From positions 1-5,660 of the forward strand of contig UQXG01000136.1 in assembly GCA_900544945.1 (NCBI GenBank): a stretch of 5,660 bases of DNA. The letters are read 5' to 3'. Shown here piece after piece: positions 1 through 5,660 of this stretch (positions are counted from its first letter, which is position 1; every line of letters starts with the position of its first letter). A program made the translations under genes and the position numbers. The notes under the pieces are model-generated. The model ran no database searches, had not been told where the DNA came from, and saw only the letters and a program-made list of their open reading frames with translations. The stretch comes from an uncultured Eubacteriales bacterium (GTDB lineage: Bacteria; Bacillota; Clostridia; Oscillospirales; Oscillospiraceae).

Positions 1-241
1 CCTCCGGGGGCAATGTTCTTGTCCCGGCAAGAACATTGAGAAGAAGCCGGCTCAATGGGCGCTGCCGGCAAAGCCGCCCCCTTGAGAATCCCCCGGCCGC
101 GTCGCCGGAAGTGCGCCAAAAGATTTCGGGTTGCAAGGGGCGTTTTAGCGAAAGTACGCAGATAGAATGGGGGCCTTTGAAAGATTAAACGGTGGGGAAA
201 AAGGTGCTGCTTTTCCTTTTGGCACGGGATGAAAAAAGGAC
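1..241. other. Region without a confident gene
   Basis: No gene with a start codon, ribosome binding site and recognisable product is visible here. Positions 1-188 are GC-rich and contain several inverted repeats (described separately). Plus frame 3 is open from position 3 to a TAA at 186-188, about 61 codons, so it could be the 3' end of an upstream gene cut by the window edge. However, its Arg codons include AGA, its composition is rich in Arg, Ser and Pro, and I recognise no domain. Frame 2 closes at a TGA near 83 and frame 1 at a TGA near 37. From about 189 the sequence turns AT-rich and holds alternative weak pairings: AAAAGG at 199-204, CCTTTT at 215-220 and AAAAGG at 234-239. A short stem at 194-218 ending in TTTT could be a weak terminator of an upstream transcript. 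Confidence 0.5.
4..96 (+). other. Nested inverted repeats, possible structured RNA (three-way junction)
   Basis: Three pairings nest cleanly. The outer stem is CCGGGGG (4-10) with CCCCCGG (90-96). Immediately inside is a perfect 11-bp hairpin, CAATGTTCTTG (11-21) with CAAGAACATTG (28-38), closing a 6-nt loop. A purine-rich linker follows. The second inner stem is CTCAA (51-55) with TTGAG (82-86), continued by GGGCG (57-61) with CGCCC (75-79) across a small internal loop. A further hairpin lies at 140-159 (GCGT with ACGC plus TTT with AAA around a 2-nt bulge). No T-run follows any stem, so these are not simple intrinsic terminators. I do not recognise an Rfam family. It could be the 3' part of a non-coding RNA, a dispersed palindromic repeat, or chance pairing in GC-rich DNA. 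The strand is uncertain because the stems would also form on the other strand. Confidence 0.3.
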
Positions 242-270
242 TGGAAAAAATCAGAAAAGTATGGTATCAT
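242..270 (+). promoter_or_regulatory. Candidate promoter for the uppP-like/ftsK operon
   Basis: A TATCAT -10 element (265-270, five of six consensus bases) is preceded by TGG, giving an extended -10 motif. TGGAAA (242-247, four of six) sits 17 bases upstream as a -35. The surrounding DNA is AT-rich compared with the flanking sequence. The predicted transcript would start near 277 and leave a leader of about 70 nt before the TTG start of the first gene. TGTAAT at 275-280 is another possible -10, but it lacks a good -35. Confidence 0.45.
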
Positions 271-330
271 AAAGTGTAATGCTATGTTTGCTTGGATTTG
301 CGTGTCCGGAATGGCGGGTGCGCTGTGTAT

Positions 331-340
331 AGAAAGGGGG
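331..340 (+). promoter_or_regulatory. Ribosome binding site selecting the TTG start at 348
   Basis: The purine-rich AGAAAGGGGG lies 7 nt before a TTG codon. The in-frame TAG at 330-332 excludes any longer start, and no in-frame ATG lies closer, so this site supports TTG initiation. Confidence 0.7.
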
Positions 341-347
341 AACCGCT

Positions 348-1184
348 TTGGAGCTGAACTGGCTGCAAAGTATTCTGTTTGGTCTGGTGTCCGGCGCGGC
401 GGATATTATTCCGGTGTCCGGTCAGGCTCACCGGCTGCTGCTTCTGAAATTTTTCGGTGTGAATCAGCTGCCAAATTTGCTGGCTCTGGTGCTCCACCTG
501 AGCGTGGCCGCGGCACTGTATCTGTCCAGTCAGGGACAGTTTGTGCGGATGAACCGGGCCCGTGCCTTGGCCAGAATTCCCAAAAAGAAGCGCAAGCGGC
601 CTTTGGACACCCGCAGCATGATGGACTGGAGTCTGATTAAAACCATGCTGGTGCCTACAGTCATCGGTCTGCTGCTGAATAGCCGGGTGCGCGGCTGGAG
701 CGTCAACATGTTCCTGATTGCCGGAATGCTGTTCGTCAATGGCTTGATTTTATACATTCCCCAATTTCTGCCCACCAGCAACCGGGATTCCCGAACCCTG
801 ACCCGGCTGGAGGGCGTGCTCATGGGGCTGGGAGCCGGGGCTTCCGTGCTGCCCGGAATTTCTACGGTGGGCATTATGGTGTCCATCGCCTCGGTGTGCG
901 GCATTGAGCGGCTGTACGGACTGAATATGACGTTCATTGTAAAGCTGTTTTTCCTCATCGGCCTGATGGTCTATGATGTGCTGGCCATCATTACGGATGG
1001 CCTTGGGGGGCTGACGGTGATGCTGCTGGCGCAGTATCTATTCACCGGACTGCTGTCCTTTGGCGCATCTATGTTCGCCATTCGGCTGCTGCGGAGGCTG
1101 GCACCGGAGCATGGCTTCCACACCTTCGGCGTGTACTGCTGGGGCCTGGCCCTGTTTACCTTTATTTTGAATCTGGTTGTGTAG
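348..1184 (+). CDS. Divergent BacA/UppP-family membrane protein (undecaprenyl-diphosphatase-like)
   Basis: A 278-residue, strongly hydrophobic protein, matching the usual 265-280 residues of UppP. The family removes a phosphate from undecaprenyl diphosphate at the membrane to recycle the cell-wall lipid carrier. Family hallmarks are visible: PVSGQAH at residues 22-28 (family PVSSTGH), a PGISTVG loop at 169-175 (family PGxSRSG), and a C-terminal Phe-x-x-Tyr segment near 260-263. Several residues considered catalytic are changed. By alignment to E. coli UppP, Glu17 is Ser15, Glu21 is Asp19, Ser27 is Gly25, Thr28 is Gln26 and Arg174 is Thr173. Ser24, His28 and Ser172 are kept. A basic cytoplasmic-type stretch at residues 67-84 contains KKKRKR. 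The TTG start is supported by a good ribosome binding site. The gene lies 10 nt upstream of ftsK/spoIIIE and is probably cotranscribed with it. Family membership is fairly sure; phosphatase activity is doubtful. Confidence 0.8.
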   Translation: MELNWLQSILFGLVSGAADIIPVSGQAHRLLLLKFFGVNQLPNLLALVLHLSVAAALYLSSQGQFVRMNRARALARIPKKKRKRPLDTRSMMDWSLIKTMLVPTVIGLLLNSRVRGWSVNMFLIAGMLFVNGLILYIPQFLPTSNRDSRTLTRLEGVLMGLGAGASVLPGISTVGIMVSIASVCGIERLYGLNMTFIVKLFFLIGLMVYDVLAIITDGLGGLTVMLLAQYLFTGLLSFGASMFAIRLLRRLAPEHGFHTFGVYCWGLALFTFILNLVV

Positions 1185-1188
1185 GAGG
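1183..1188 (+). promoter_or_regulatory. Ribosome binding site overlapping the upstream stop codon
   Basis: A perfect AGGAGG begins on the last two bases of the TAG stop of the uppP-like gene (1182-1184) and sits 6 nt before the GTG at 1195. It fixes the ftsK/spoIIIE start at that GTG. The in-frame TTG at 1177 would place the site inside the coding sequence. The overlap suggests translational coupling of the two genes. Confidence 0.9.
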
Positions 1189-1194
1189 TTCCCC

Positions 1195-3957
1195 GTGGCT
1201 AAGAAGAAAAACGCTTCTCAGGCTGAGAAGATTGTAACGGATACCAAGCGGAAGGCACCCGCCGGAAAAACATCCAAGAAAAAGCCGCCCAAGAAGGCGG
1301 CAAACCGGAAGACCCCACCCAAGGTGCAGACCGAGTATGAAAACCCGGTTTCCACAGGTATCGTGGCGGGACTTGCCTGCATGGGATTGTGCGTTCTGCT
1401 GGCTTTGGTATGCTTCAAGCCGGAGGGAGCCCTGCTGCTTGCGGTGAAGGCGGGCATCCTGGGTCTGGTGGGCAGAGCGGGACTGTATTTTCTGATTCCG
1501 GCACTGCTCTACACCGGCACCATTAACCTCTTCGGAAAACGGGTATCCGTGCCAATGCGCAGCGTTTGCAGTATTGCCTTTGCCCTGCTGTGCGGTGTGG
1601 TGTATCACCTGGCGCTGGCCGGGAGCATGGATTTTGACGTGAAGGCAATGTTTGATGGCGGCGTGGCAGGAACCTCCGGCGGCGTCATCTGCGGCGGCGT
1701 GGGCTATCTGCTGCGATGGGGCTGCGGCACCACCCTGGCGCTGCTGATCTGCATTCTGGCCATGATCCTGACGCTGCTGGGAGCCATGCGGATTACCGTG
1801 CCCAGCCTGATCCGGGCCATTGCCAACCGTCCCCGGGATGACTGGGACGACGGCGACGACGAGGATATTGAACCGGCTGCCCTGGTGGTCAACAAGATTG
1901 CCAACAAGCAGATCGAGCAGAAGCGCCAGCGGCGGGAGCAGGCAAAGCTTCAGACGCCGTCTCCGCAGCCTCCGGTTCCCGTGGAGGAAGCACCTGCGCC
2001 CCGCCCCCAAAAGTCTGCCAGAAGGCAGGAGCCCGCACAGAAGTCGGCGGCGCCGGTACCCATGGCGGACGTTGTCCGCAATGCGCCCGGCAGAGGGGCG
2101 GCCTTTATGAGCCGGGTGGATGAGGAAATCAGCGCGCCTCTGGCCGGAACCAGCCGGTATGTTCATGAGGATGTGCCGAACGTGTTCGACGAGCCGGTGG
2201 AGGAGCGGATTCCGGAGCCGCCCAAGCCTGCCAATCCCTCGAAGATGCCGGAACTGGTGCTGCCGAAGAACCGACCGGCGGAGAATCCAGTGAAGTCCGG
2301 GGTTCGGGATGGGGCGGCACGGGAGATGCCGAAACAGGAGAAGGAGGACACCGGGAAAGTCACTGCCAAGGATACGGCGGCCTCCGCCCGGCAGGTGGCG
2401 GCGGAAATTGCCGACGGCCAGAGCCAGGCAAAGCCTGAATACTGCTTCCCGCCGCTGGATCTTCTGAAAAAGCCAGCCAGAGCGGCGGCAGACGGCACCG
2501 AGGAAATGCGGGAGAATTCCCGGCGCTTGAACGAGACCCTGGCAAGCTTCAACATTGATGCCCATATTATCAATGTGACCCGGGGCCCCAGCGTCACCCG
2601 GTACGAGGTGGAGCTGGATCGGGGTGTGCGCCTCAACAAGCTCACCGGCTGCGCTGACGACATTGCCCTGAGTCTGGGCGCCTCCGGTGTGCGGATTGCG
2701 GCGGTGCCCGGAAAAATTTCCGTGGTGGGCATCGAAGTGCCCAACCGGACGGTGACCACCGTATCCCTGCGGGAGGTCATCGATTCGGGTGAATTTTCCA
2801 ATGCCAAGTCCAAGACCTCCGTGGCCCTGGGCAAGAGCATTGACGGAAACTGTGTGGTGGGCAATATTGCGAAAATGCCTCACCTGCTGATTGCGGGTAC
2901 CACCGGCTCCGGTAAGTCCGTGTGCATGAACTCCATTATCATAAGCCTTCTGTACAAGGCAGGGCCTGAGGACATCAAGCTCATCATGGTTGACCCTAAG
3001 ATGGTGGAACTGGGCATTTACAACGGCATTCCTCAACTGCTGATTCCCGTGGTCACGGATCCCAAGAAGGCGGCAGGGAGCCTGCAATGGGCGGTGACGG
3101 AAATGCTCCGCCGGTACAAGATGATGTCTGATATGGGTGTCCGGGATCTGGAATCCTACAACAGCCTGGTGATTCAGGAAGAAGGGGGGCAGAAGCTTCC
3201 TTCCATCGTGGTCATCATCGACGAGCTGGCCGACCTGATGATGGTGGCGGCCAAGGAGGTGGAGGATTCCATCTGCCGGATTGCCCAGATGGGACGTGCC
3301 GCCGGAATGCACCTGATTATCGCCACCCAGCGGCCTTCGGCCAACGTAATCACCGGCCTGATGAAGGCCAACATTCCTTCCAGGATTGCTTTCTCTGTAG
3401 CCTCCGCTATGGAATCCCGGATTATTCTGGACACCATGGGCGCGGAAAAGCTGGTGGGCAAGGGCGATATGCTTTACGCCCCCATTGGCAGCGGCAAGCC
3501 CCTGCGTGTCCAGGGCTGTTTTGTTACCGACGGCGAGGTAGAGGCGGTAGCGGAGTATGTGAAGGACAACTACGTTTCCGACTACAACCAGGAGGTGCTG
3601 GAGGAAATCGAAAAGAAGGCCCAGCAGACCGGCAAAAAGCCCGGTGCGGCCACGGCTGCCGATCCGGAACCCAGCAGCGAGGAGCTGGAGGGCGACGAGA
3701 TGCTCCCCGCGGCGGTGGACGTGATTCTGGAGACCGGGCAGGCTTCCGTGTCTATGCTCCAGCGACGGCTGAAGCTGGGCTATGCCCGGGCGGCCCGGAT
3801 TGTGGATGAGATGGAGGAAAAGGGAATTGTAGGCCCCTTCCAGGGCAGCAAGCCCCGAGCCATCCTCATTACCAAGGAGCAGTGGCAGGCAAGAAAAGAC
3901 GGCACTCAGATGGATTTCGACGATCTGGAAGCCGGTGCTTACGAGGAAACGGAATAA
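1195..3957 (+). CDS. ftsK: DNA translocase FtsK/SpoIIIE
   Basis: A 920-residue membrane-anchored DNA pump that moves chromosomal DNA through closing division or sporulation septa. After a very basic Lys/Pro-rich N-terminus (residues 1-45), about four hydrophobic segments lie between residues 53 and 200. An acidic patch (DDWDDGDDED, 215-224) and a Pro/Ala/Glu-rich linker run to about 415. The motor follows: Walker A GTTGSGKS at 568-575 with Lys574, the family segment VDPKMVELGIYNGIP at 599-613, Walker B ending in Asp676-Glu677, and ATQRPSANVITG at 710-721. The C-terminal gamma winged helix (about 834-895) contains LGYARAARIVDEMEEKGIVGP, the type that reads polar KOPS/SRS sequences. At 920 residues it is longer than B. 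subtilis SpoIIIE (787), mainly through the linker. All key motifs are intact. The sequence alone does not separate a sporulation role (SpoIIIE) from vegetative FtsK/SftA-like roles, though the integral membrane anchor argues against SftA. Confidence 0.97.
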   Translation: MAKKKNASQAEKIVTDTKRKAPAGKTSKKKPPKKAANRKTPPKVQTEYENPVSTGIVAGLACMGLCVLLALVCFKPEGALLLAVKAGILGLVGRAGLYFLIPALLYTGTINLFGKRVSVPMRSVCSIAFALLCGVVYHLALAGSMDFDVKAMFDGGVAGTSGGVICGGVGYLLRWGCGTTLALLICILAMILTLLGAMRITVPSLIRAIANRPRDDWDDGDDEDIEPAALVVNKIANKQIEQKRQRREQAKLQTPSPQPPVPVEEAPAPRPQKSARRQEPAQKSAAPVPMADVVRNAPGRGAAFMSRVDEEISAPLAGTSRYVHEDVPNVFDEPVEERIPEPPKPANPSKMPELVLPKNRPAENPVKSGVRDGAAREMPKQEKEDTGKVTAKDTAASARQVAAEIADGQSQAKPEYCFPPLDLLKKPARAAADGTEEMRENSRRLNETLASFNIDAHIINVTRGPSVTRYEVELDRGVRLNKLTGCADDIALSLGASGVRIAAVPGKISVVGIEVPNRTVTTVSLREVIDSGEFSNAKSKTSVALGKSIDGNCVVGNIAKMPHLLIAGTTGSGKSVCMNSIIISLLYKAGPEDIKLIMVDPKMVELGIYNGIPQLLIPVVTDPKKAAGSLQWAVTEMLRRYKMMSDMGVRDLESYNSLVIQEEGGQKLPSIVVIIDELADLMMVAAKEVEDSICRIAQMGRAAGMHLIIATQRPSANVITGLMKANIPSRIAFSVASAMESRIILDTMGAEKLVGKGDMLYAPIGSGKPLRVQGCFVTDGEVEAVAEYVKDNYVSDYNQEVLEEIEKKAQQTGKKPGAATAADPEPSSEELEGDEMLPAAVDVILETGQASVSMLQRRLKLGYARAARIVDEMEEKGIVGPFQGSKPRAILITKEQWQARKDGTQMDFDDLEAGAYEETE

Positions 3958-3960
3958 CGG

Positions 3961-3991
3961 ACAAGGCCGGAGCTGGGTGCTCCGGCCTTGT
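3961..3991 (+). terminator. Hairpin terminator of the ftsK operon, possibly bidirectional
   Basis: A perfect 13-bp stem, ACAAGGCCGGAGC (3961-3973) with GCTCCGGCCTTGT (3979-3991), closes a 5-nt loop just 3 nt after the ftsK stop codon. The following TCTTCTC-type tail is only moderately T-rich. Because the genes converge here, the same hairpin may also stop transcripts from the minus-strand gene ending at 4047. Confidence 0.8.
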
Positions 3992-4011
3992 CTTCTCAAT
4001 ATGGCTTCCGC

Positions 4012-4030
4012 AAAAAAGACGGTATGCCGC
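4012..4030 (-). terminator. Weak candidate terminator of the LOR-domain gene
   Basis: Read on the minus strand, a short GCGG-CATA-CCGT stem-loop (4030 to 4019) is followed by C and then a run of six T (complement of the A-run at 4012-4017), about 17 nt past the stop codon. The T-run is good but the stem is only 3-4 bp, so it may be a pause site. The stronger hairpin at 3961-3991 lies further on. Confidence 0.3.
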
Positions 4031-4046
4031 GAAGATGGGGGAAAAT

Positions 4047-5390
4047 TCACTCCTTGGCGCGATCCCGAGCCTGCTCCCGGGCGGCCATGACCGCCATGGC
4101 GGTGAGCAAGGGGAGCTTTTCCGGTTCGTAGACGATCAGGTAGGCGTTGTCGAAGACCAGGTTGGGGATGTTCAAGGCCAGATCCTCCATGATAGCTCCC
4201 AGTATCCGGCCATTCAGCGTGACCCGGTAGTTATGGCCCAGAGTGGCCGCATATTGCCGAAGCTCCAGAGTGCCCTCGGCGGTTTCCAGGGTGAACCGAT
4301 CCCGGACGAATTCCAGCTGCTTTTCCAGGGTGCCGTAAAGCTGGCCGCACTCGTAGAATTTGTAGGTAGTAAGGGCGTGACCCAGCTGCTTGGTCATACG
4401 GAAGACTTCTTGTTCGTCCCTGTCCATCACCCGAAGAGAAACCAGGGGAGCGGTGCCGTCTACGGTATAGCACACATTCCCTTTGCTGTCTTCCAAGGTG
4501 AAATGCTGGCCGGTGAGCTTGAAATTTTCCCGGAAGGTGTAAATCTGGGCGGGCTCCAGAGGCCGGAAGGGCAGGGGAGTGCCGGTTTTCAGATAGCTTT
4601 CCAGGCTCTCCTTCAGCCAGTCCTTCATGCGGAAAATGTCACTGTGATAGCAAAGCTGCCCGGCAAGGCTGGCGTCTTTCGGTTGGGCAGGGGGAAAATC
4701 CGGCTGGGTCAATGTCCCTGTGATGGTGATGCCCATGGGGGAGAAGCCCACATAGCCCAGAAGCCCGTCACCGCTCAGGTAAAAATAGAGATACTGGCCG
4801 TCGGCATCCGGGCCGAAAACCAGGGCGGTTTTGTCGGTGGGGGCAAGGGTCGCCAGGTAGGCAGAGCCGAAAGGCGTCTGAATCTGCCGGAAGGCATCAA
4901 AAAATTCCTTGATTTTCCGGGGGCCTCCCAGGTCGATCATGGCAACGGTATCCACCGACTCGTTGTAATCTGCCGGAGAGCCCAGGCTCCACATGGCAAG
5001 GCCGATAATCAGGACGACGGTGGCAATGTACACCGGGATTTCCTGCCAGTTTCCCGCAAAGCATATCCATACGGCGATGGCAATCAGTGCCAGGGAGATA
5101 AGGCGGAACTTCCACATCCGCCGCCGGAGGGCGGGGGAGTAGGTTTGAATTTCCTCCTGCTTCTCCTGCTGCTTTTTGACGATGTTCTGGGCTTGCTCTC
5201 CGGCTCGGGTCACAGGAGATTTTCCGTCAAAGAGCCAGGCCAGGAACAAAAGCACAGCCACCACTAAGGCAAGGAAAAGAATAACCAGGAAGGAGTAGAA
5301 GTTGAAGTCCCGGTTATAAATGTCGATGGCCGTTTCGTGGATGCCGAACAGGACGGTCAGTCCCGCGAGAATTAGGAAAAACTTGCGCAT
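4047..5390 (-). CDS. Membrane-anchored protein with C-terminal LURP-one-related (LOR/tubby-like) domain
   Basis: A 447-residue protein. Hydrophobic segments lie at about residues 4-17, 32-53, 97-112 and 118-136, suggesting three or four membrane helices. A Gln/Glu/Lys-rich, possibly coiled-coil stretch (65-82) separates the first and second pairs. Residues 140-280 are a soluble region I do not recognise. Residues 280-440 fit the LOR fold (YxjI/DUF567 type). Repeated beta units are visible, such as HFTLEDSKGNVCYTVDG, a VFRMTKQL strand, YKFYECGQLYGTLEKQ, DRFTLETAEGTLELRQY and NYRVTLNGRILGAI, then a hydrophobic LLTAMAVMAA helix. This fold is shared with Tubby and phospholipid scramblases; its bacterial role is largely unknown. 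The ATG at 5390 is chosen for its ribosome binding site and N-terminal hydrophobic segment. A longer reading to 5570 would run through the tRNA gene. The gene stands alone, convergent to ftsK. Function is unknown; lipid or membrane sensing is only a guess. Confidence 0.8.
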   Translation of the reverse strand: MRKFFLILAGLTVLFGIHETAIDIYNRDFNFYSFLVILFLALVVAVLLFLAWLFDGKSPVTRAGEQAQNIVKKQQEKQEEIQTYSPALRRRMWKFRLISLALIAIAVWICFAGNWQEIPVYIATVVLIIGLAMWSLGSPADYNESVDTVAMIDLGGPRKIKEFFDAFRQIQTPFGSAYLATLAPTDKTALVFGPDADGQYLYFYLSGDGLLGYVGFSPMGITITGTLTQPDFPPAQPKDASLAGQLCYHSDIFRMKDWLKESLESYLKTGTPLPFRPLEPAQIYTFRENFKLTGQHFTLEDSKGNVCYTVDGTAPLVSLRVMDRDEQEVFRMTKQLGHALTTYKFYECGQLYGTLEKQLEFVRDRFTLETAEGTLELRQYAATLGHNYRVTLNGRILGAIMEDLALNIPNLVFDNAYLIVYEPEKLPLLTAMAVMAAREQARDRAKE

Positions 5391-5399
5391 GGAATCCCA

Positions 5400-5405
5400 C
5401 CCCTT
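5400..5405 (-). promoter_or_regulatory. Ribosome binding site selecting the ATG at 5390
   Basis: On the minus strand AAGGGG, within the longer purine run AGAAGGGGTGGG, lies 9 nt before the ATG. It supports this start over the in-frame extension that would overlap the tRNA gene. Confidence 0.7.
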
Positions 5406-5421
5406 CTGATTTGATAATATC

Positions 5422-5450
5422 AGTGTAACACATTTGTCCGCCCACCGCAA
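5422..5450 (-). promoter_or_regulatory. Candidate promoter of the LOR-domain gene
   Basis: On the minus strand TTGCGG (5450-5445) and TACACT (5427-5422) are separated by 17 bases, and TGT just before the -10 gives an extended -10 motif. The start point would fall near 5415, about 25 nt before the ATG. TATTAT (5419-5414) is an alternative -10 without a good -35. The match is modest. Confidence 0.4.
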
Positions 5451-5487
5451 TCTGTTTTTTCTTCCGGAAATATTCGGCAGGAAGCCC

Positions 5488-5516
5488 TTGACAGAAGCGG
5501 TTATTTTGAGTATAAT
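5488..5516 (+). promoter_or_regulatory. Perfect consensus promoter of the tRNA gene
   Basis: TTGACA (5488-5493) and TATAAT (5511-5516) both match the main sigma-factor consensus at all six positions and are exactly 17 bases apart. Transcription should begin near 5523, leaving only about 5 nt of 5' leader before the mature tRNA. Such a promoter suits strong constitutive expression of a stable RNA. Confidence 0.93.
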
Positions 5517-5527
5517 ATCATGGTTAA

Positions 5528-5604
5528 CGGGGTATGGCGAAGCTTGGTATCGCGCTTGGTTCGGGTCCAAGAGGCCTCGGGTTCGAATCCCGATACTCCG
5601 ACCA
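5528..5604 (+). tRNA. tRNA-Pro(CGG)
   Basis: A complete 77-nt cloverleaf. The acceptor stem is CGGGGTA (5528-5534) with TACTCCG (5594-5600), containing one G-T pair. The D stem is GCGA with TCGC around a loop carrying GG (5546-5547). The anticodon stem is CTTGG with CCAAG and the loop is TTCGGGT, giving anticodon CGG (5562-5564), which reads the proline codon CCG. The variable loop has 5 nt. The T stem is TCGGG with CCCGA around TTCGAAT. The discriminator is A5601 and CCA is encoded at 5602-5604. C1-G72, A73, G35 and G36 are known bacterial tRNA-Pro identity elements, and G37 is also typical. It is a single-gene transcript with its own promoter and terminator, divergent from the LOR-domain gene. 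Confidence 0.97.
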
Positions 5605-5605
5605 G

Positions 5606-5653
5606 GTCAGGACGGTTATTTTTGTGAGAGTAACCGTCCTGACGTTTGCTTTT
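5606..5653 (+). terminator. Intrinsic terminator of the tRNA gene
   Basis: A perfect 13-bp stem, GTCAGGACGGTTA (5606-5618) with TAACCGTCCTGAC (5631-5643), can be extended inward by T-G and T-A pairs to a TGTG loop. It begins 2 nt after the encoded CCA and is followed by GTTTGCTTTT, a T-rich tail. Its placement ends the tRNA transcript before the window edge. Confidence 0.9.
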
Positions 5654-5660
5654 GAGGTAA

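Noticed and set aside
284..640. A 118-codon plus-strand frame overlapping the start of the uppP-like gene
   Set aside because: It overlaps the family-recognisable UppP-like frame, has no clear ribosome binding site, and its translation resembles an out-of-frame shadow.
1177..1194. Six-residue N-terminal extension of FtsK from TTG at 1177
   Set aside because: The AGGAGG ribosome binding site at 1183-1188 lies inside this extension and is ideally spaced for the GTG at 1195.
1162..4050. A 962-codon open frame on the minus strand opposite ftsK
   Set aside because: It runs codon-for-codon antisense to an unmistakable FtsK/SpoIIIE gene. It is open only because the sense gene avoids TTA, CTA and TCA codons, and its His/Gly/Arg-rich translation shows no domain.
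3882..5267. A 461-codon plus-strand open frame opposite the LOR-domain gene
   Set aside because: It is the in-register antisense of the minus-strand gene, overlaps the 3' end of ftsK and runs through its terminator hairpin. The minus-strand product has membrane helices and a recognisable domain while this one does not.
5391..5570. N-terminal extension of the LOR-domain protein to 5570
   Set aside because: It would run through the tRNA-Pro gene and its promoter, and it lacks the good ribosome binding site found before the ATG at 5390.
5528..5604. tRNA-Pro as an attachment site of an integrated element
   Set aside because: No integrase, no repeated tRNA 3' end and no change in composition is visible in the 50 bases after the gene, which hold only its terminator.

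Overview
The window looks like a piece of chromosome from a GC-rich Clostridia-type Firmicute, plausibly of the Oscillospiraceae/Ruminococcaceae sort. This is an inference from the SpoIIIE/FtsK gene type, strong AGGAGG-like ribosome binding sites, TTG and GTG starts, a tRNA gene with encoded CCA, and the codon use. The codons TTA, CTA and TCA are absent across long stretches of both large genes. No mobile element, CRISPR array or integrase is visible, and it reads mostly as ordinary core-genome sequence.

Layout: positions 1-347 hold no confident gene. Positions 1-188 are GC-rich and contain nested inverted repeats that could fold into a three-way RNA junction. One frame also stays open there (3-188). 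An AT-rich stretch with a plausible extended -10 promoter follows. Two plus-strand genes come next, in a tight operon: a divergent BacA/UppP-family membrane protein (348-1184, TTG start) and a 920-residue FtsK/SpoIIIE DNA translocase (1195-3957, GTG start). The second gene's ribosome binding site overlaps the stop codon of the first. A strong hairpin (3961-3991) closes the operon.

The convergent minus-strand gene (4047-5390) encodes an N-terminal membrane anchor of several helices, an unrecognised middle region and a C-terminal domain that resembles the LURP-one-related (LOR, YxjI, tubby-like) fold. Divergent from it is a tRNA-Pro(CGG) gene (5528-5604). It has a perfect consensus promoter (TTGACA, 17 bases, TATAAT) and its own hairpin terminator.

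How they fit together: the operon pairs a homologue of the lipid-carrier recycling phosphatase with a chromosome-segregation pump, both acting in the membrane. The UppP-like protein has lost several residues considered catalytic in the family, so it may not be an active phosphatase. The most unusual items are this degenerate UppP-like protein, the membrane-anchored LOR protein and the structured leftmost region. I see no clear evidence of a wholly new multi-gene system.
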